Shown here: positions 1-8,502 of the stretch, in pieces | Layout of the letters: each line of letters starts with the position of its first letter | How positions within the stretch are numbered: position 1 is the stretch's first letter | NCBI RefSeq assembly: GCF_009711415.1 | Contig: NZ_SMLZ01000104.1 | Coordinates: 1-64,000 of the forward strand | Source of the DNA: Roseibium denhamense | Lineage (GTDB): Bacteria > Pseudomonadota > Alphaproteobacteria > Rhizobiales > Stappiaceae | Reading direction: 5' to 3' | DNA length: 64,000 nucleotides | Program-made: the position numbers and the translations under genes | Notes under the pieces: model-generated | Database searches by the model: none | Told to the model about the DNA's origin: nothing | What the model saw: only the letters and a program-made list of their open reading frames with translations

Positions 1-570
1 ACCGCATCCTTCGCGGTAGGTGATACACTCTCCTTGACAGACGGCAACGGCTTCGAGCTCGGCTCTCTGGAAATCGAAGATGACACTACAGTCGACGATC
101 TGGAAACTTTCCTCAATGATTTTGATGGAGTTGATGCGGACTTTGACACCACCAGCGGTCGGATCAACATCGAGTCCGAAGTCACACTGTCCCTGACAAG
201 TGATGGCGCTGACTTTGCCACAAATGACTTTACCGCCAACTCAACCGGCGTGTCCTTGACGGCTCTGAGTGACTCTGGATTTGCTTCAGATACGGACATC
301 AACCGGGTTATCACTCGGCTCAATTCGGCCTTGAGCAACCTGCGGTCTCAGGCCTCCGAGTTTGGTACCAACCTGTCAACGGTCGAGATCCGGCAGGACT
401 TTACACGGTCCACCATCAACACACTTCAGGAAGGTGCTGGTCTCCTGACCTTGGCGGATACCAACGAAGAAGGTGCAAACCTTTTGGCGCTCCAGACCAG
501 GCAGCAGTTGGCTTCAACGTCACTTTCATTCGCTTCCCAGGCCGACCAGACCGTCCTGTCCCTGTTCTAA
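1..570 (+). CDS. flagellin, C-terminal part (cut by window edge)
   Basis: The reading frame is open from base 1 and ends at TAA 568-570, so only the last 189 residues are present. The tail (NEEGANLLALQTRQQLAS..., ending VLSLF) is the conserved D1/D0 helix that packs in the flagellar filament. It nearly matches the tail of the complete flagellin just downstream. The preceding part (TLSLTDGNGFELGSLEIEDD...) also matches the middle of that second flagellin, so the two are tandem paralogues. The protein is exported by the flagellar type III system and polymerises outside the cell. A strong terminator follows, so this copy is probably transcribed separately from the next one. The start and N-terminal D0 helix lie outside the window. 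Confidence 0.93.
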   Translation, partial: TASFAVGDTLSLTDGNGFELGSLEIEDDTTVDDLETFLNDFDGVDADFDTTSGRINIESEVTLSLTSDGADFATNDFTANSTGVSLTALSDSGFASDTDINRVITRLNSALSNLRSQASEFGTNLSTVEIRQDFTRSTINTLQEGAGLLTLADTNEEGANLLALQTRQQLASTSLSFASQADQTVLSLF

Positions 571-615
571 AAAGGCAGAGAATCACAAGGCCTTACGACT
601 CATATTTCGAAGCGC

Positions 616-646
616 AAAAACGGCGGGTCAACGACCCGCCGTTTTT
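616..646 (+). terminator. Rho-independent terminator after first flagellin
   Basis: A 14-bp perfect stem (AAAAACGGCGGGTC / GACCCGCCGTTTTT) with a three-base AAC loop starts 46 bp after the flagellin stop. The right arm ends in a T run. Confidence 0.9.
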
Positions 647-759
647 CATTTGCGTTCACTACTGAAAAATCATCAAATTTTTTACTCAAATAAATCAGAC
701 ACTTAAAAGAAACCTTTTGGTAACTTTTATTTACATCGCGTTAATCCGTGCACCAAGGA

Positions 760-774
760 TTAACTTTCCGTTTA
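760..774 (+). promoter_or_regulatory. possible CtrA-type half-sites upstream of flagellin
   Basis: TTAA, seven bases, then TTTA lies about 85 bp before the flagellin start. The CtrA consensus in alphaproteobacteria is TTAA-N7-TTAA, so this is one base off. CtrA control of flagellar genes is known in the class. No sigma-54 site (TGGCAC-N5-TTGC) was seen in this gap. The match is short and AT-rich DNA gives such sites by chance. Confidence 0.22.
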
Positions 775-859
775 GGTTTTAAGCGTGGTCAGTGCTTCAT
801 CTTCAAACTGGTGAGCAGATGCCATGGCGAGTACTGAACAGGAAAAGCGGTGAAGTCAG

Positions 860-2359
860 ATGCCTGATATTGTTCTTTCCGGCGCGGTCCGGGACAACCT
901 ACTGTCCCTCAAAAACACGGCTGACCTTACATCAGTCACACAGAACCGGCTTGCAACTGGCCTTAAGGTCAATTCTGCACTGGACAACCCCAATTCGTTT
1001 TTTACCGCGCAGAGCCTCAATGATCGTGCAGGCGACCTGTCGAACCTTCTCGACAATATGGGGCAGGCGGTCCAAACACTTCGGGCGGCGGACGACGGTA
1101 TCACATCGATCACCCGGCTGGTTGAATCCGCAAAGGCGATCGCCAACCAGGCGCTGCAGACATCAAGCGAATACGAACGGCGGCAGTTTGCCATTCAGTA
1201 CAATGAACTCCTCACGCAGATTGAGGACATGGCCAAGGACGCTGGCTATAAAGGCAAAAACTTGCTGGCCGGGGCAGGCAATGAGCTTGAGGTCATTTTT
1301 AATGAAGACAGCACATCCAATCTGACGGTTGATCCTGTCGACTATACGGACACCACCCTGGCAACGGGTCTGAACCTTTCTGATTTGGCGACCGGCGGCA
1401 GCGCCACCAACGGCTTTGATCTATTCTCCGGGTCAGGAGCTTTGACTCTCACAAACCTGCAGGCTTCCTCCAATCTGACGGACTTGGCAGGCTGGGTAAC
1501 CGGCGACCGCGTCCTGATCGCCGATGGTTCGAGCACTGCCGTGCTCACAATTGGAACGGATATCACGACAGTTCAGGATTACATTGATGCGCTTGATGAC
1601 CTGAGCGGTGTTGAAGCAAGTTTCAACGAGACGACCGATGAAATCGAACTGAAAACCGGTCTGAACAGCAACATAACAATCACAAAAGATACAAACAGTG
1701 GTGCCGGCAGCAGCTCGGCGACAGATGGCGGCGCCTCCGCCGGTACGACGACGATTACCGCAGGATCAATGTCTGCGACGAACACACTGGTTTTGTCAGG
1801 CGCCTTTCAGGCTGGCGACACGATCACGATCACTGACGGCAACGACTTCGAGCCTGCATCCCTTGAAATTGATGAGGAGACAACTGTTTCTGATCTCGTG
1901 AGTTTCATGAATAACGTCAAAGGCTTGTCAGCTACCTTTTCAGCCGGCAGCGTCAGTTTGATTGGTGAAGTCTCCTTCAATGTCAGCAGTGACAACGCGG
2001 ACTTCAACCGAATGCGCCTTGGCTCGGGAGTTGGAACAGTCAGCCTGTCGGCCCTGGCATCGGATTTTAAAACCGACACTGATATTGACCGAACGTTGCA
2101 AGCGATCAATGCCGCCCTGGATGAACTGAGGACATCAGCCCGTTCGCTTGGTACAGCTTTGTCGACCGTTGAAATACGAACTGATTTCACTCAGAATCTG
2201 ATCAACACGCTCGAAATCGGCGCGGGTGACTTGATTATTGCTGATATGAACGAAGAGGGTGCGAATATGCTGGCCCTGCAAACACGGCAGCAGCTGTCAT
2301 CAACCGCACTATCGCTCGCCAACCAGGCAGACCAGAGCGTTTTGAGCCTGTTCGGGTAA
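860..2359 (+). CDS. flagellin (499 aa)
   Basis: Filament subunit. The N-terminal D0/D1 region (residues 1-110) has typical motifs: LSLKNTADLTSVTQNRLATG, then SALDNPNSFFTAQSL. The C-terminal D1/D0 helix (about 410-499) ends in LALQTRQQLSSTALSLANQA and VLSLFG. Between them lies a roughly 290-residue Thr/Ser/Asp-rich variable domain, so the protein is longer than the minimal 300-400-residue rhizobial flagellins. The ATG at 860 follows a purine-rich stretch (GGAAAAGCGG). It is tandem with the flagellin fragment at 1-570 and followed by flbT and flaF, which control flagellin translation and secretion in this class. Which of the tandem copies dominates in the filament cannot be read from sequence. 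Confidence 0.96.
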   Translation: MPDIVLSGAVRDNLLSLKNTADLTSVTQNRLATGLKVNSALDNPNSFFTAQSLNDRAGDLSNLLDNMGQAVQTLRAADDGITSITRLVESAKAIANQALQTSSEYERRQFAIQYNELLTQIEDMAKDAGYKGKNLLAGAGNELEVIFNEDSTSNLTVDPVDYTDTTLATGLNLSDLATGGSATNGFDLFSGSGALTLTNLQASSNLTDLAGWVTGDRVLIADGSSTAVLTIGTDITTVQDYIDALDDLSGVEASFNETTDEIELKTGLNSNITITKDTNSGAGSSSATDGGASAGTTTITAGSMSATNTLVLSGAFQAGDTITITDGNDFEPASLEIDEETTVSDLVSFMNNVKGLSATFSAGSVSLIGEVSFNVSSDNADFNRMRLGSGVGTVSLSALASDFKTDTDIDRTLQAINAALDELRTSARSLGTALSTVEIRTDFTQNLINTLEIGAGDLIIADMNEEGANMLALQTRQQLSSTALSLANQADQSVLSLFG

Positions 2360-2397
2360 GCGCCGCGGACGTAGTCGTTAAGGTATTCGCAGCGCGC

Positions 2398-2415
2398 GTT
2401 AACTAATTCGTTAAC
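2398..2415 (+). promoter_or_regulatory. paired GTTAAC boxes upstream of flbT
   Basis: Two GTTAAC hexamers at 2398-2403 and 2410-2415, separated by TAATTC, sit 35 bp before the flbT start. Another TTAA is at 2378. The spacing gives TTAA-N8-TTAA, one base longer than the CtrA consensus, so CtrA binding is only a possibility. No T-rich terminator hairpin separates the flagellin from flbT, so flbT may also be read from the flagellin promoter. Confidence 0.25.
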
Positions 2416-2449
2416 GTTTCGCTGCGATACTAGTAAGTGGAGGTCAAGA

Positions 2450-2947
2450 ATGGCGCTCAAGGTCGAGCTGAAACCAGGCGAACGCATTATCATAGGCGAT
2501 AGTGTAATCACCAATGACAATCAGCGTACCCGTCTTTTCATCGAAGGCCAGGCTCCCATTCTTCGGGAAAAGGACATTCTGACACCTGCCACAGCGGATA
2601 CACCGGCAAAACGGGTCTATCTCGCCGTTCAGTTGATGTATTTGTCTACGGACATGGAGAAGATTCAGGAAGACTACTTCACCCTCGTCAACGACATAAT
2701 AAGGGCTGCGCCGAGCACGGTTCCCTACGTTACCAGAATTAGTAACGCCATCCTAACCGGCGCCTTTTACAAAGCACTCAAAGAAGCACGCAAGCTCATC
2801 GAGTATGAAGGGAAGCTGATCGGTCATGTACAAACAGGCAGCGCAGGCTTACCAGAAAACGAGCCAGACGGCACCGGTATCGCCGCGGGAACTGGAAGCG
2901 AATCTGCTGATGAAAGCCGCAGCCCGGCTTCAGTTGATCAAGGATGA
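2450..2947 (+). CDS. flbT: flagellin translation repressor FlbT
   Basis: FlbT binds flagellin mRNA and couples flagellin synthesis to hook completion in alphaproteobacteria. The N-terminal 125 residues carry the family signature: KVELKPGERIIIGDSVITN, then TRLFIEGQAPILREKD and TPAKRVYLAVQLMY. A good ribosome-binding site (GTGGAGG) precedes the ATG. At 165 residues it is longer than usual (about 140-150). The last roughly 41 residues (from HVQTGSAG) are Gly/Ser/Glu-rich, look unlike the family, and are encoded by DNA that also encodes the start of flaF in another frame. The two genes overlap by 122 bp. The conserved part is certain; the tail may be non-functional read-on. Confidence 0.93.
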   Translation: MALKVELKPGERIIIGDSVITNDNQRTRLFIEGQAPILREKDILTPATADTPAKRVYLAVQLMYLSTDMEKIQEDYFTLVNDIIRAAPSTVPYVTRISNAILTGAFYKALKEARKLIEYEGKLIGHVQTGSAGLPENEPDGTGIAAGTGSESADESRSPASVDQG

Positions 2948-3236
2948 ATGGGACAATCTGACCCTTGAAGAACGCGACGAGGCACTGGTTTACAATCGTA
3001 AACTCTGGACAGTTCTTGTGACGTCGGCGACCAGCGCCGAGAGCGAATTGCCACAGCAAATCAAGAATAATGTTGGGTCCCTCGGTGTATTCGTCATGAA
3101 GCAGACGATGGATATCATCATCACTGCCGATCCCAAGAAGCTCGACACGCTTATCAGCATCAATCGCAGTATTGCGGAAGGCTTGAGGGCAGTTCCGGAC
3201 CCGATCGAACAACCTGAAGCCGCCCAAGCAGGTTGA
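2826..3236 (+). CDS. flaF: flagellar regulator FlaF
   Basis: FlaF (136 aa) is needed for flagellin production and secretion and works opposite to FlbT. The family pattern is clear from the first residues: MYKQAAQAYQKT, then SPRELEANLLMKAAARLQ, and VYNRKLWTVLV in the middle. It ends with a variable Pro/Ala tail. The ATG lies inside the 3' part of flbT in a different frame, so its ribosome-binding site (GAAGGGAAGCTGATC) is embedded in flbT coding DNA and translation may be coupled. A terminator follows the stop by 7 bp. The length is normal for the family. Confidence 0.94.
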   Translation: MYKQAAQAYQKTSQTAPVSPRELEANLLMKAAARLQLIKDEWDNLTLEERDEALVYNRKLWTVLVTSATSAESELPQQIKNNVGSLGVFVMKQTMDIIITADPKKLDTLISINRSIAEGLRAVPDPIEQPEAAQAG

Positions 3237-3243
3237 AACGAAT

Positions 3244-3274
3244 AAAGCCGGCGCGTTTTGCAGCCGGCTTTTTT
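3244..3274 (+). terminator. Rho-independent terminator after flaF
   Basis: Stem AAAGCCGGC / GCCGGCTTT with a 10-base loop, followed by a run of T. It separates flaF from the convergent flgL. Confidence 0.85.
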
Positions 3275-3343
3275 GTGTCTGCAGTTGCATCTGGCCTGCA
3301 GAGTTCCCTCTAGCCGGTCGCACCGTGGTACGAACTTACAAAA

Positions 3344-4876
3344 TCATAGATAGTCGGACAGGGTTAGGTTGAACACAATCGACGTGGCTCTGTAAGAGAT
3401 CTCAATATTGTTTTGCAACTTCAAGATTTCCGCTGCCACAAGATCCTGATCGATGCCCTCGATCTCTCCGATTGTTTTCTCATAGGTGTTCTTGATTTGC
3501 GTATGCCGCGTATCTGTTTGCGAGACGGTCCGGCTGGTGATCGCAATATCGGTCGCAATGTCAGTCACACCCGACTGATCGACACCTTCAGGCTGAAGTA
3601 TTTGCCGCAAGTTTGTTGACAGCTGATTGTAGTACAACTCATCTGTCGCCGTTCCCCCCGAGAAGTCGGCCGCGACGAATGTCGCAAGCGCTTTGACGAC
3701 GTCGGTGATGCCCTGCTCATTTGCACGCACGCCGTAACTGACGGTCAAGTTGCTATCGATGACGGCGTTCTTGTCTGTTCTAGGGTCGGTCGTTGCGTCA
3801 TTGCGGCCGGTGTACCAGCTTAAAGTGGTCCCTCCCCCTGCTGTCAGGGCTGTTGCGGTATCGTAGGGTGGCCCGTCAATGCGTTGGGGTTCTGCGCCGC
3901 CAAACGTATCAAAAAAGTTGTCTGCGGCCCACTCATCGGAAATAGCCTTGAGGGTGGTCTGCGCCTCCTCTTCAAGTTTCGAGGCAATCAGATCTCTCAG
4001 GTTTTGTGCCGTCTCTTCCAAGTCGGCACCAATAATGAAGGTATCTTCCTCTTCATTGTTGGTTGCGGCAGTCAGCGTAAAGCTGATCGTTTCCGTGTGA
4101 TCCGGCGGCAGCGTAAGTTCGATTTCGATTGTTTCCCCAAGATTGGGCTGCCCCGTAAACTGAACATCGAAAGTATCTGGATCTGTCCCGGTTCCGGCAG
4201 GTCCGGTCAGATTTACATTCGTCAGATTCGACGTTACGGATGCGATATCGAAACCGAAGTCATGCGTGCCATCTTCGGACACCGTAAATGTGGAATCGAC
4301 CGGCCCGGGAGTCGTCGTTAGGGCAGAGACATCCATACGCCCATTATTGTTGGCTCCGAGATTGGCCTGTGAAAACTCGGACATGTAGGTGGCCAGGCCA
4401 TCAGACGTGCCGTCACCATTTATAATCTGGTCAATCGTCGCAACGGGATCGTTTATGGCATCGGTACCACCGAAGACATAATAGCCCGCCATCTCAGTGT
4501 TCAAAACATTGAGCGCTTCATTCAGGAGAAGCTCGGCCCTGGATTGCGTCTGGGTCTGGCCATCGCTTTGGATGACAAAGTCATTTGTGTCCAAAGCGGA
4601 TTTACCGTCCTGCCGGATCCCCTCAAGACGCTCCAGGCCCAGGTTGAGCGTTTCAAGGTGCAAGTTGGTAACAGTGATTGTCTGCTGGTAAGTCTCAATC
4701 AGCGACACCTCCTGGGTCAGCTGTATGTCGAGCAGCCTCCTGTCCCCAATCTCGCCATAGGTGGTTCCAACCTTGCCGCTCGCGAGCTGATTGGTTTTCT
4801 CGGCCAGCAGGTCCGACATGTCACTAAGCTGACGGGTCAGATAAGACCGGGATGTGGTGATTGAAGAGACCGTCAT
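3344..4876 (-). CDS. flgL: flagellar hook-filament junction protein FlgL
   Basis: FlgL (HAP3) joins the hook to the filament. The N-terminus (SITTSRSYLTRQLSDMSDLL, then LASGKVGTTYGEIGDRR) and the C-terminal helix (AAEILKLQNNIEISYRAT, ending LTLSDYL) are the D0/D1 elements shared by flagellins and FlgL. MAGYYVFGGTDA around residue 130 is typical of FlgL. At 510 residues it is long for the family (about 300-400); the extra length is a Thr/Asp-rich central insertion. The ATG lies 8 bp after the flgK stop, so it is the last gene of the flgE-flgK-flgL operon. It converges on flaF. Confidence 0.93.
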   Translation of the reverse strand: MTVSSITTSRSYLTRQLSDMSDLLAEKTNQLASGKVGTTYGEIGDRRLLDIQLTQEVSLIETYQQTITVTNLHLETLNLGLERLEGIRQDGKSALDTNDFVIQSDGQTQTQSRAELLLNEALNVLNTEMAGYYVFGGTDAINDPVATIDQIINGDGTSDGLATYMSEFSQANLGANNNGRMDVSALTTTPGPVDSTFTVSEDGTHDFGFDIASVTSNLTNVNLTGPAGTGTDPDTFDVQFTGQPNLGETIEIELTLPPDHTETISFTLTAATNNEEEDTFIIGADLEETAQNLRDLIASKLEEEAQTTLKAISDEWAADNFFDTFGGAEPQRIDGPPYDTATALTAGGGTTLSWYTGRNDATTDPRTDKNAVIDSNLTVSYGVRANEQGITDVVKALATFVAADFSGGTATDELYYNQLSTNLRQILQPEGVDQSGVTDIATDIAITSRTVSQTDTRHTQIKNTYEKTIGEIEGIDQDLVAAEILKLQNNIEISYRATSIVFNLTLSDYL

Positions 4877-4884
4877 GATACACC

Positions 4885-6741
4885 TTACACGATATTCAAG
4901 AGGCGATCGAAGAGATCGTTGATGGTTTGCATGACGCGCGCGTTGGCCGCATACGCGTTTTCAAGCTGAACCAGAAAGGCGAGTTCGGCGTCCAAATCCA
5001 CCGAGTAGCTTTCTTCGTACCGGACTGCGAGGTTGAGCGTCAGCGTTTCCTTAGCCTCGAAGTAAGTCTTGGCGTCCGCCGCCTGATTGCCCTGAAAGGC
5101 AACAGTCTGATTGATGTAATCAATCACGCTGCCTTCAAAGGGGGTCGATGCGCTGCCAATCCCGGATGATGGATCAAAGTGCGATGTGCCGGATGTAAAG
5201 GCGTTGAGAAGGTACTCGGGCCGGGCCGGATCGTTGGATGAATTAGCGGTCGGCGTCGTCTCGTAGTTCACCAGAAGAGCGCTATCGGCAAGAAGTGCCG
5301 GATTGACCGTAATCCCCATGGCGTAACCAACGCGTTGGCCACCGTCTTCGAGAGCATCCGAGAACACCTCGGTACCGTTGCGGGAATCCACAAAGATCGG
5401 CAAGCCCAGGCCTTGATCAGAGCTGCCGGTCGGTGTGATTTCTGCAGACAAGCTCTCCACGGTCGTCGGCGCGGTGTTGTCGCCAAGAACACGAAGATTG
5501 TCCGCACCATCGTTGCTGACAAGCAATCCGGTACCCGCCAGTGCGGCCGTAATGTTGGTGATATAGGTTGCCGGTAAACCGCTTGAGATATCAAAGCCCA
5601 GAACCGTGTCGTCCGTACGTGCGGTCGCGGTGTTGTCGAGCGGCAGCAAGGTAGGGTCGTCAACGGCCACCAGAGTGACCGTTTGCGGATTGCCGCCGGT
5701 ATCGGTGTACTCGAGCGTGATGCTGTTGCCCGGTTGCAGCGCCGAAACATCAAGATCGAAACCATCGTCCAGACCAACGGTCACGGCGGTACTTTCAACT
5801 GTGACATTGGAGAAGGCCAGCGACAACTCGGCAGCAATGGTGTCAAGTTGCTGTTGGGCCTCGACCAAGACCTCGTCGCGTATCTCCTGCAACGCAAGCA
5901 TTGACCCTGAATCGGTTGCGTCCAAGAGATCGAAAGACGTGCCGCCCGGAGTTGTCGCGATGACCGAGTTCCCGGTCTCACCCGCTGCAAATGCATGTGT
6001 TGCATCAAAGCTGACAGTAGACGCTTGATTGTTCGCGTAAAGCTCGACGCCTTTGCTCGTTCTGATGGTGAGCGTGTTGTCGTCGCTCTCAATCGAGGTT
6101 TCGATATCAAGATACCCGGACAGTTGCTCGACAATCCGGTCGCGCTGGTCCTCCATCTCCGCCGTCGATACGCCGGAAATCGTTGCCTCGCGGATGGCAT
6201 CATCGATGTCACTGACCTCTTGTAGCAGCCCGTTTACGGTCTCCGCCTGCTGCCCAAGCAGATCGTCAGCCTCGCGCCTCAGATCATAAATGCGTTCGTA
6301 GGATGAGTTGATTTCCCGCGCAAAGGCCTCGGCCGTGGACACAACGTCCAGTTGGGCGGCATAGTTTCCCGGGTTGTTCACAAGGCCGGACAGGGCCGCA
6401 GTCATCTTGCTCGCCATGGAGGCCAGACCAGAGTCGTCGCCAATGGTTCCGAAAATATCGTCCAAGCGATCGGTGAAATTCGCGACCTGGTTTGCGTAAT
6501 TCGTATCAGACAGCGAAGCGAAGTAATCTTCCTGGATCTGGGTGTCCAGCACCCTGCGGATCTCATTGGAAACAACACCGGCAACATTGCCCTGGCCATC
6601 AAAATAGGCTTTGGCGGACACCGTTTTGGTGGAATAGCCAGCAGTATCGGCGTTAGCAATATTGGCAGCCGTAACGTCCATCTGACGCTGGTTATAGGTA
6701 ATCCCGAAAACGGCTGTATTCAGTGCGCTGGTCAAACCCAT
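4885..6741 (-). CDS. flgK: flagellar hook-associated protein FlgK
   Basis: FlgK (HAP1) forms the first junction ring after the hook. Residues 1-40 carry the rod/hook-type motif (TAANIANADTAGYSTKTV). The C-terminal 40 residues (LVQLENAYAANARVMQTIND, then LFDRLLNIV) are the classical FlgK/FlgE-type helix. The middle (about 250-520) is a Thr/Asp-rich variable domain. The 618-residue length is within the family range, on the long side. Gene order flgE-flgK-flgL with short gaps supports one operon. The gap to flgE is 68 bp and contains a strong hairpin. Confidence 0.95.
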   Translation of the reverse strand: MGLTSALNTAVFGITYNQRQMDVTAANIANADTAGYSTKTVSAKAYFDGQGNVAGVVSNEIRRVLDTQIQEDYFASLSDTNYANQVANFTDRLDDIFGTIGDDSGLASMASKMTAALSGLVNNPGNYAAQLDVVSTAEAFAREINSSYERIYDLRREADDLLGQQAETVNGLLQEVSDIDDAIREATISGVSTAEMEDQRDRIVEQLSGYLDIETSIESDDNTLTIRTSKGVELYANNQASTVSFDATHAFAAGETGNSVIATTPGGTSFDLLDATDSGSMLALQEIRDEVLVEAQQQLDTIAAELSLAFSNVTVESTAVTVGLDDGFDLDVSALQPGNSITLEYTDTGGNPQTVTLVAVDDPTLLPLDNTATARTDDTVLGFDISSGLPATYITNITAALAGTGLLVSNDGADNLRVLGDNTAPTTVESLSAEITPTGSSDQGLGLPIFVDSRNGTEVFSDALEDGGQRVGYAMGITVNPALLADSALLVNYETTPTANSSNDPARPEYLLNAFTSGTSHFDPSSGIGSASTPFEGSVIDYINQTVAFQGNQAADAKTYFEAKETLTLNLAVRYEESYSVDLDAELAFLVQLENAYAANARVMQTINDLFDRLLNIV

Positions 6742-6774
6742 CGGGCTGTTTCCTTCAAATCACGCGGGGTACGC

Positions 6775-6801
6775 GGGCCGGCGGTGATCTACCGCCGGCC
6801 C
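6775..6801 (-). repeat. perfect hairpin between flgE and flgK
   Basis: An 11-bp perfect inverted repeat (GGGCCGGCGGT / ACCGCCGGCCC) with a 5-base loop lies in the 68-bp gap. There is no following T run, so it is more likely an mRNA-stabilising or partial-termination element than a full terminator. It would set apart the abundant hook message from flgK/flgL. Confidence 0.55.
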
Positions 6802-6809
6802 AAAGGCCG

Positions 6810-8189
6810 TTACCGGACCATGTTCAGGGCGTCATCGAGCATCTCATCGGCGGACGTTACGATCCGTGAGTTTGCCGAATAGGCCTGCTGGGTAATGATG
6901 AGTTTGGCGAACTCATCCGCGATGTCAGCGTTAGACAGCTCCATCGCATTTGCGATGATCGTTCCGCCGCCGCTCAGATCCGGCTCGCCAGAGGTCGATG
7001 TTGCAGCAAAAGCAGCCCCGTCAACGCGGCGCAGGTTCTGCTCGGCTTCGAAGGTTGCAATCGGCAATTCATAAACAGCGCGGGTCTGGCTGTTTGAATA
7101 GCTTGCAATCACCCGGCCTGCAGAGTCGACCGAGATCCCCTCAAGCTCACCAGCCGCGTAGCCGTTCTGGCTGATGGACAGGGAGTTCGTGGTGCTGGAA
7201 TTTGTTGCCTGCTGGGTCAGCGATGATGTGCCGAAGTTGATCTCGATGTTGGCTGCGTCAACGCCATTCACAGCAATACTCGCAACCGTAAAGGAAGTCG
7301 TGCCATTTACGGTGTTGCCGTCAGCCGCAGCGTCGGTTGGAACGGCCAGAGCCTGCACATCACCGGAGGCGTCGAATGTCACCTCACCAATCAGCTTGTA
7401 GGCGTCGGTCGCATCTCCATCGCTGGCGTAGTAGAGGTTCCAAGTGTTGGCAGCTGTTTTGGCCCAGCGCATTTCCACATTGATGGACGAACCGTTCTCA
7501 TCATAGATCGTTGTAGAACCACCGATGATGGACGAATTCAAAAAGTCCGTCTCATCGCCGCTGAGAATGTGCTCATCCGCGGCAATTGTGCCAGAGGTGT
7601 TCAAGAGATCACTGTTGGCCGTGTTTGGATCATAGTCAGACGTTTCCGGCACGGGCGGCAAGTTGGCCTGATACGTGATGGCCGAACTTGGCTGAGCTGC
7701 CAGAGGCTCACTGCTGATTTGAACGACTGTAGGTTCGGATCCGACAGGGTTGCCGGTTGTCTCATCAAGCTCAAAGCCCTGCAGATAATAGCCGGAGCTG
7801 TTTACGAAATAGCCTTCGCGGTCGACCTCAAAATCGCCGGCACGGGTGTAGTAGGTCGAATCGGCAAAGGTTGTCTGTCCATCAACAATATCAGCAGCCT
7901 CGGTCACCACGAAGTAACCTTCGCCGTTGATGGCAATGTATGTATCAACATCACTTGACGCGATATCACCCTGCAACGTGTTCGTCGCACGCGAAGTTGC
8001 ATAGGTTGTTCCGGACACCTGAGACGCCTGAATAGAGCCGCCGCCCGACACAAGATCGGCAAAGGTCGTATCCAGCCGCTTGTATCCAGTGGTCTGAGAG
8101 TTGGCGACGTTACCTGATATGTTCTCAAGCGCGGTTGACTGGGCCGTCAAACCGGAAACTGCAGCATTAATAGCCCCATAAATACCCAT
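6810..8189 (-). CDS. flgE: flagellar hook protein FlgE
   Basis: Hook subunit, 459 residues from the ATG at 8189. That start is chosen because MGIYGAINAAVSGLTAQS is the usual hook N-terminus and AAGAGGA sits just upstream; the frame is open further upstream without family similarity. Motifs: ISGNVANSQTTGYKRLDTTF (residues 20-39), IAINGEGYFVV and YTRAGDF (F3/FlgE signature), and a C-terminal helix ending QAYSANSRIVTSADEMLDDA. It is first in the flgE-flgK-flgL operon and is preceded by a sigma-54 promoter, as expected for late-hook genes in alphaproteobacteria. Confidence 0.95.
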   Translation of the reverse strand: MGIYGAINAAVSGLTAQSTALENISGNVANSQTTGYKRLDTTFADLVSGGGSIQASQVSGTTYATSRATNTLQGDIASSDVDTYIAINGEGYFVVTEAADIVDGQTTFADSTYYTRAGDFEVDREGYFVNSSGYYLQGFELDETTGNPVGSEPTVVQISSEPLAAQPSSAITYQANLPPVPETSDYDPNTANSDLLNTSGTIAADEHILSGDETDFLNSSIIGGSTTIYDENGSSINVEMRWAKTAANTWNLYYASDGDATDAYKLIGEVTFDASGDVQALAVPTDAAADGNTVNGTTSFTVASIAVNGVDAANIEINFGTSSLTQQATNSSTTNSLSISQNGYAAGELEGISVDSAGRVIASYSNSQTRAVYELPIATFEAEQNLRRVDGAAFAATSTSGEPDLSGGGTIIANAMELSNADIADEFAKLIITQQAYSANSRIVTSADEMLDDALNMVR

Positions 8190-8257
8190 GTTTCGTCCTC
8201 TTGATTGAATTGGGCACAAGTTACGCAAGGCACACGCCCGGCTTTGGGCCTCACTTC

Positions 8258-8273
8258 GCAAAGTGCGTGCCAA
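8258..8273 (-). promoter_or_regulatory. sigma-54 (RpoN) promoter of flgE operon
   Basis: The minus strand reads TTGGCACG-CACT-TTGC, a full match to the -24/-12 consensus (YTGGCACG-N4-TTGC). It lies about 70 bp before the flgE ATG, predicting a leader of about 57 nt. FlbD-type activation of sigma-54 hook promoters is established in alphaproteobacteria. The rest of the 313-bp gap between flgE and the divergent moxR gene is AT-rich next to this promoter (8279-8310). It shows no gene, and I could not place a clear promoter for moxR. Confidence 0.88.
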
Positions 8274-8502
8274 TTCTCAAAAAGGAAAATTTCATTATAT
8301 TTTTCAAATACCTATTTGGATTCAAAGCTGTGCACCATCGGCCGACGCCAGGGCTACACCTGCCTTAAGCGGGAAATTTCTTCCCTCTGAACCGGCAAGA
8401 GTCTCCCCATGCAGAGCATTTCCTACGGGCGGTCAGCTCGCAGGCTTGCGCTTGAGACGGTCTGCTGCCACTTTTGCGCTGCGATAAACCGGGAAGGCAA
8501 AA

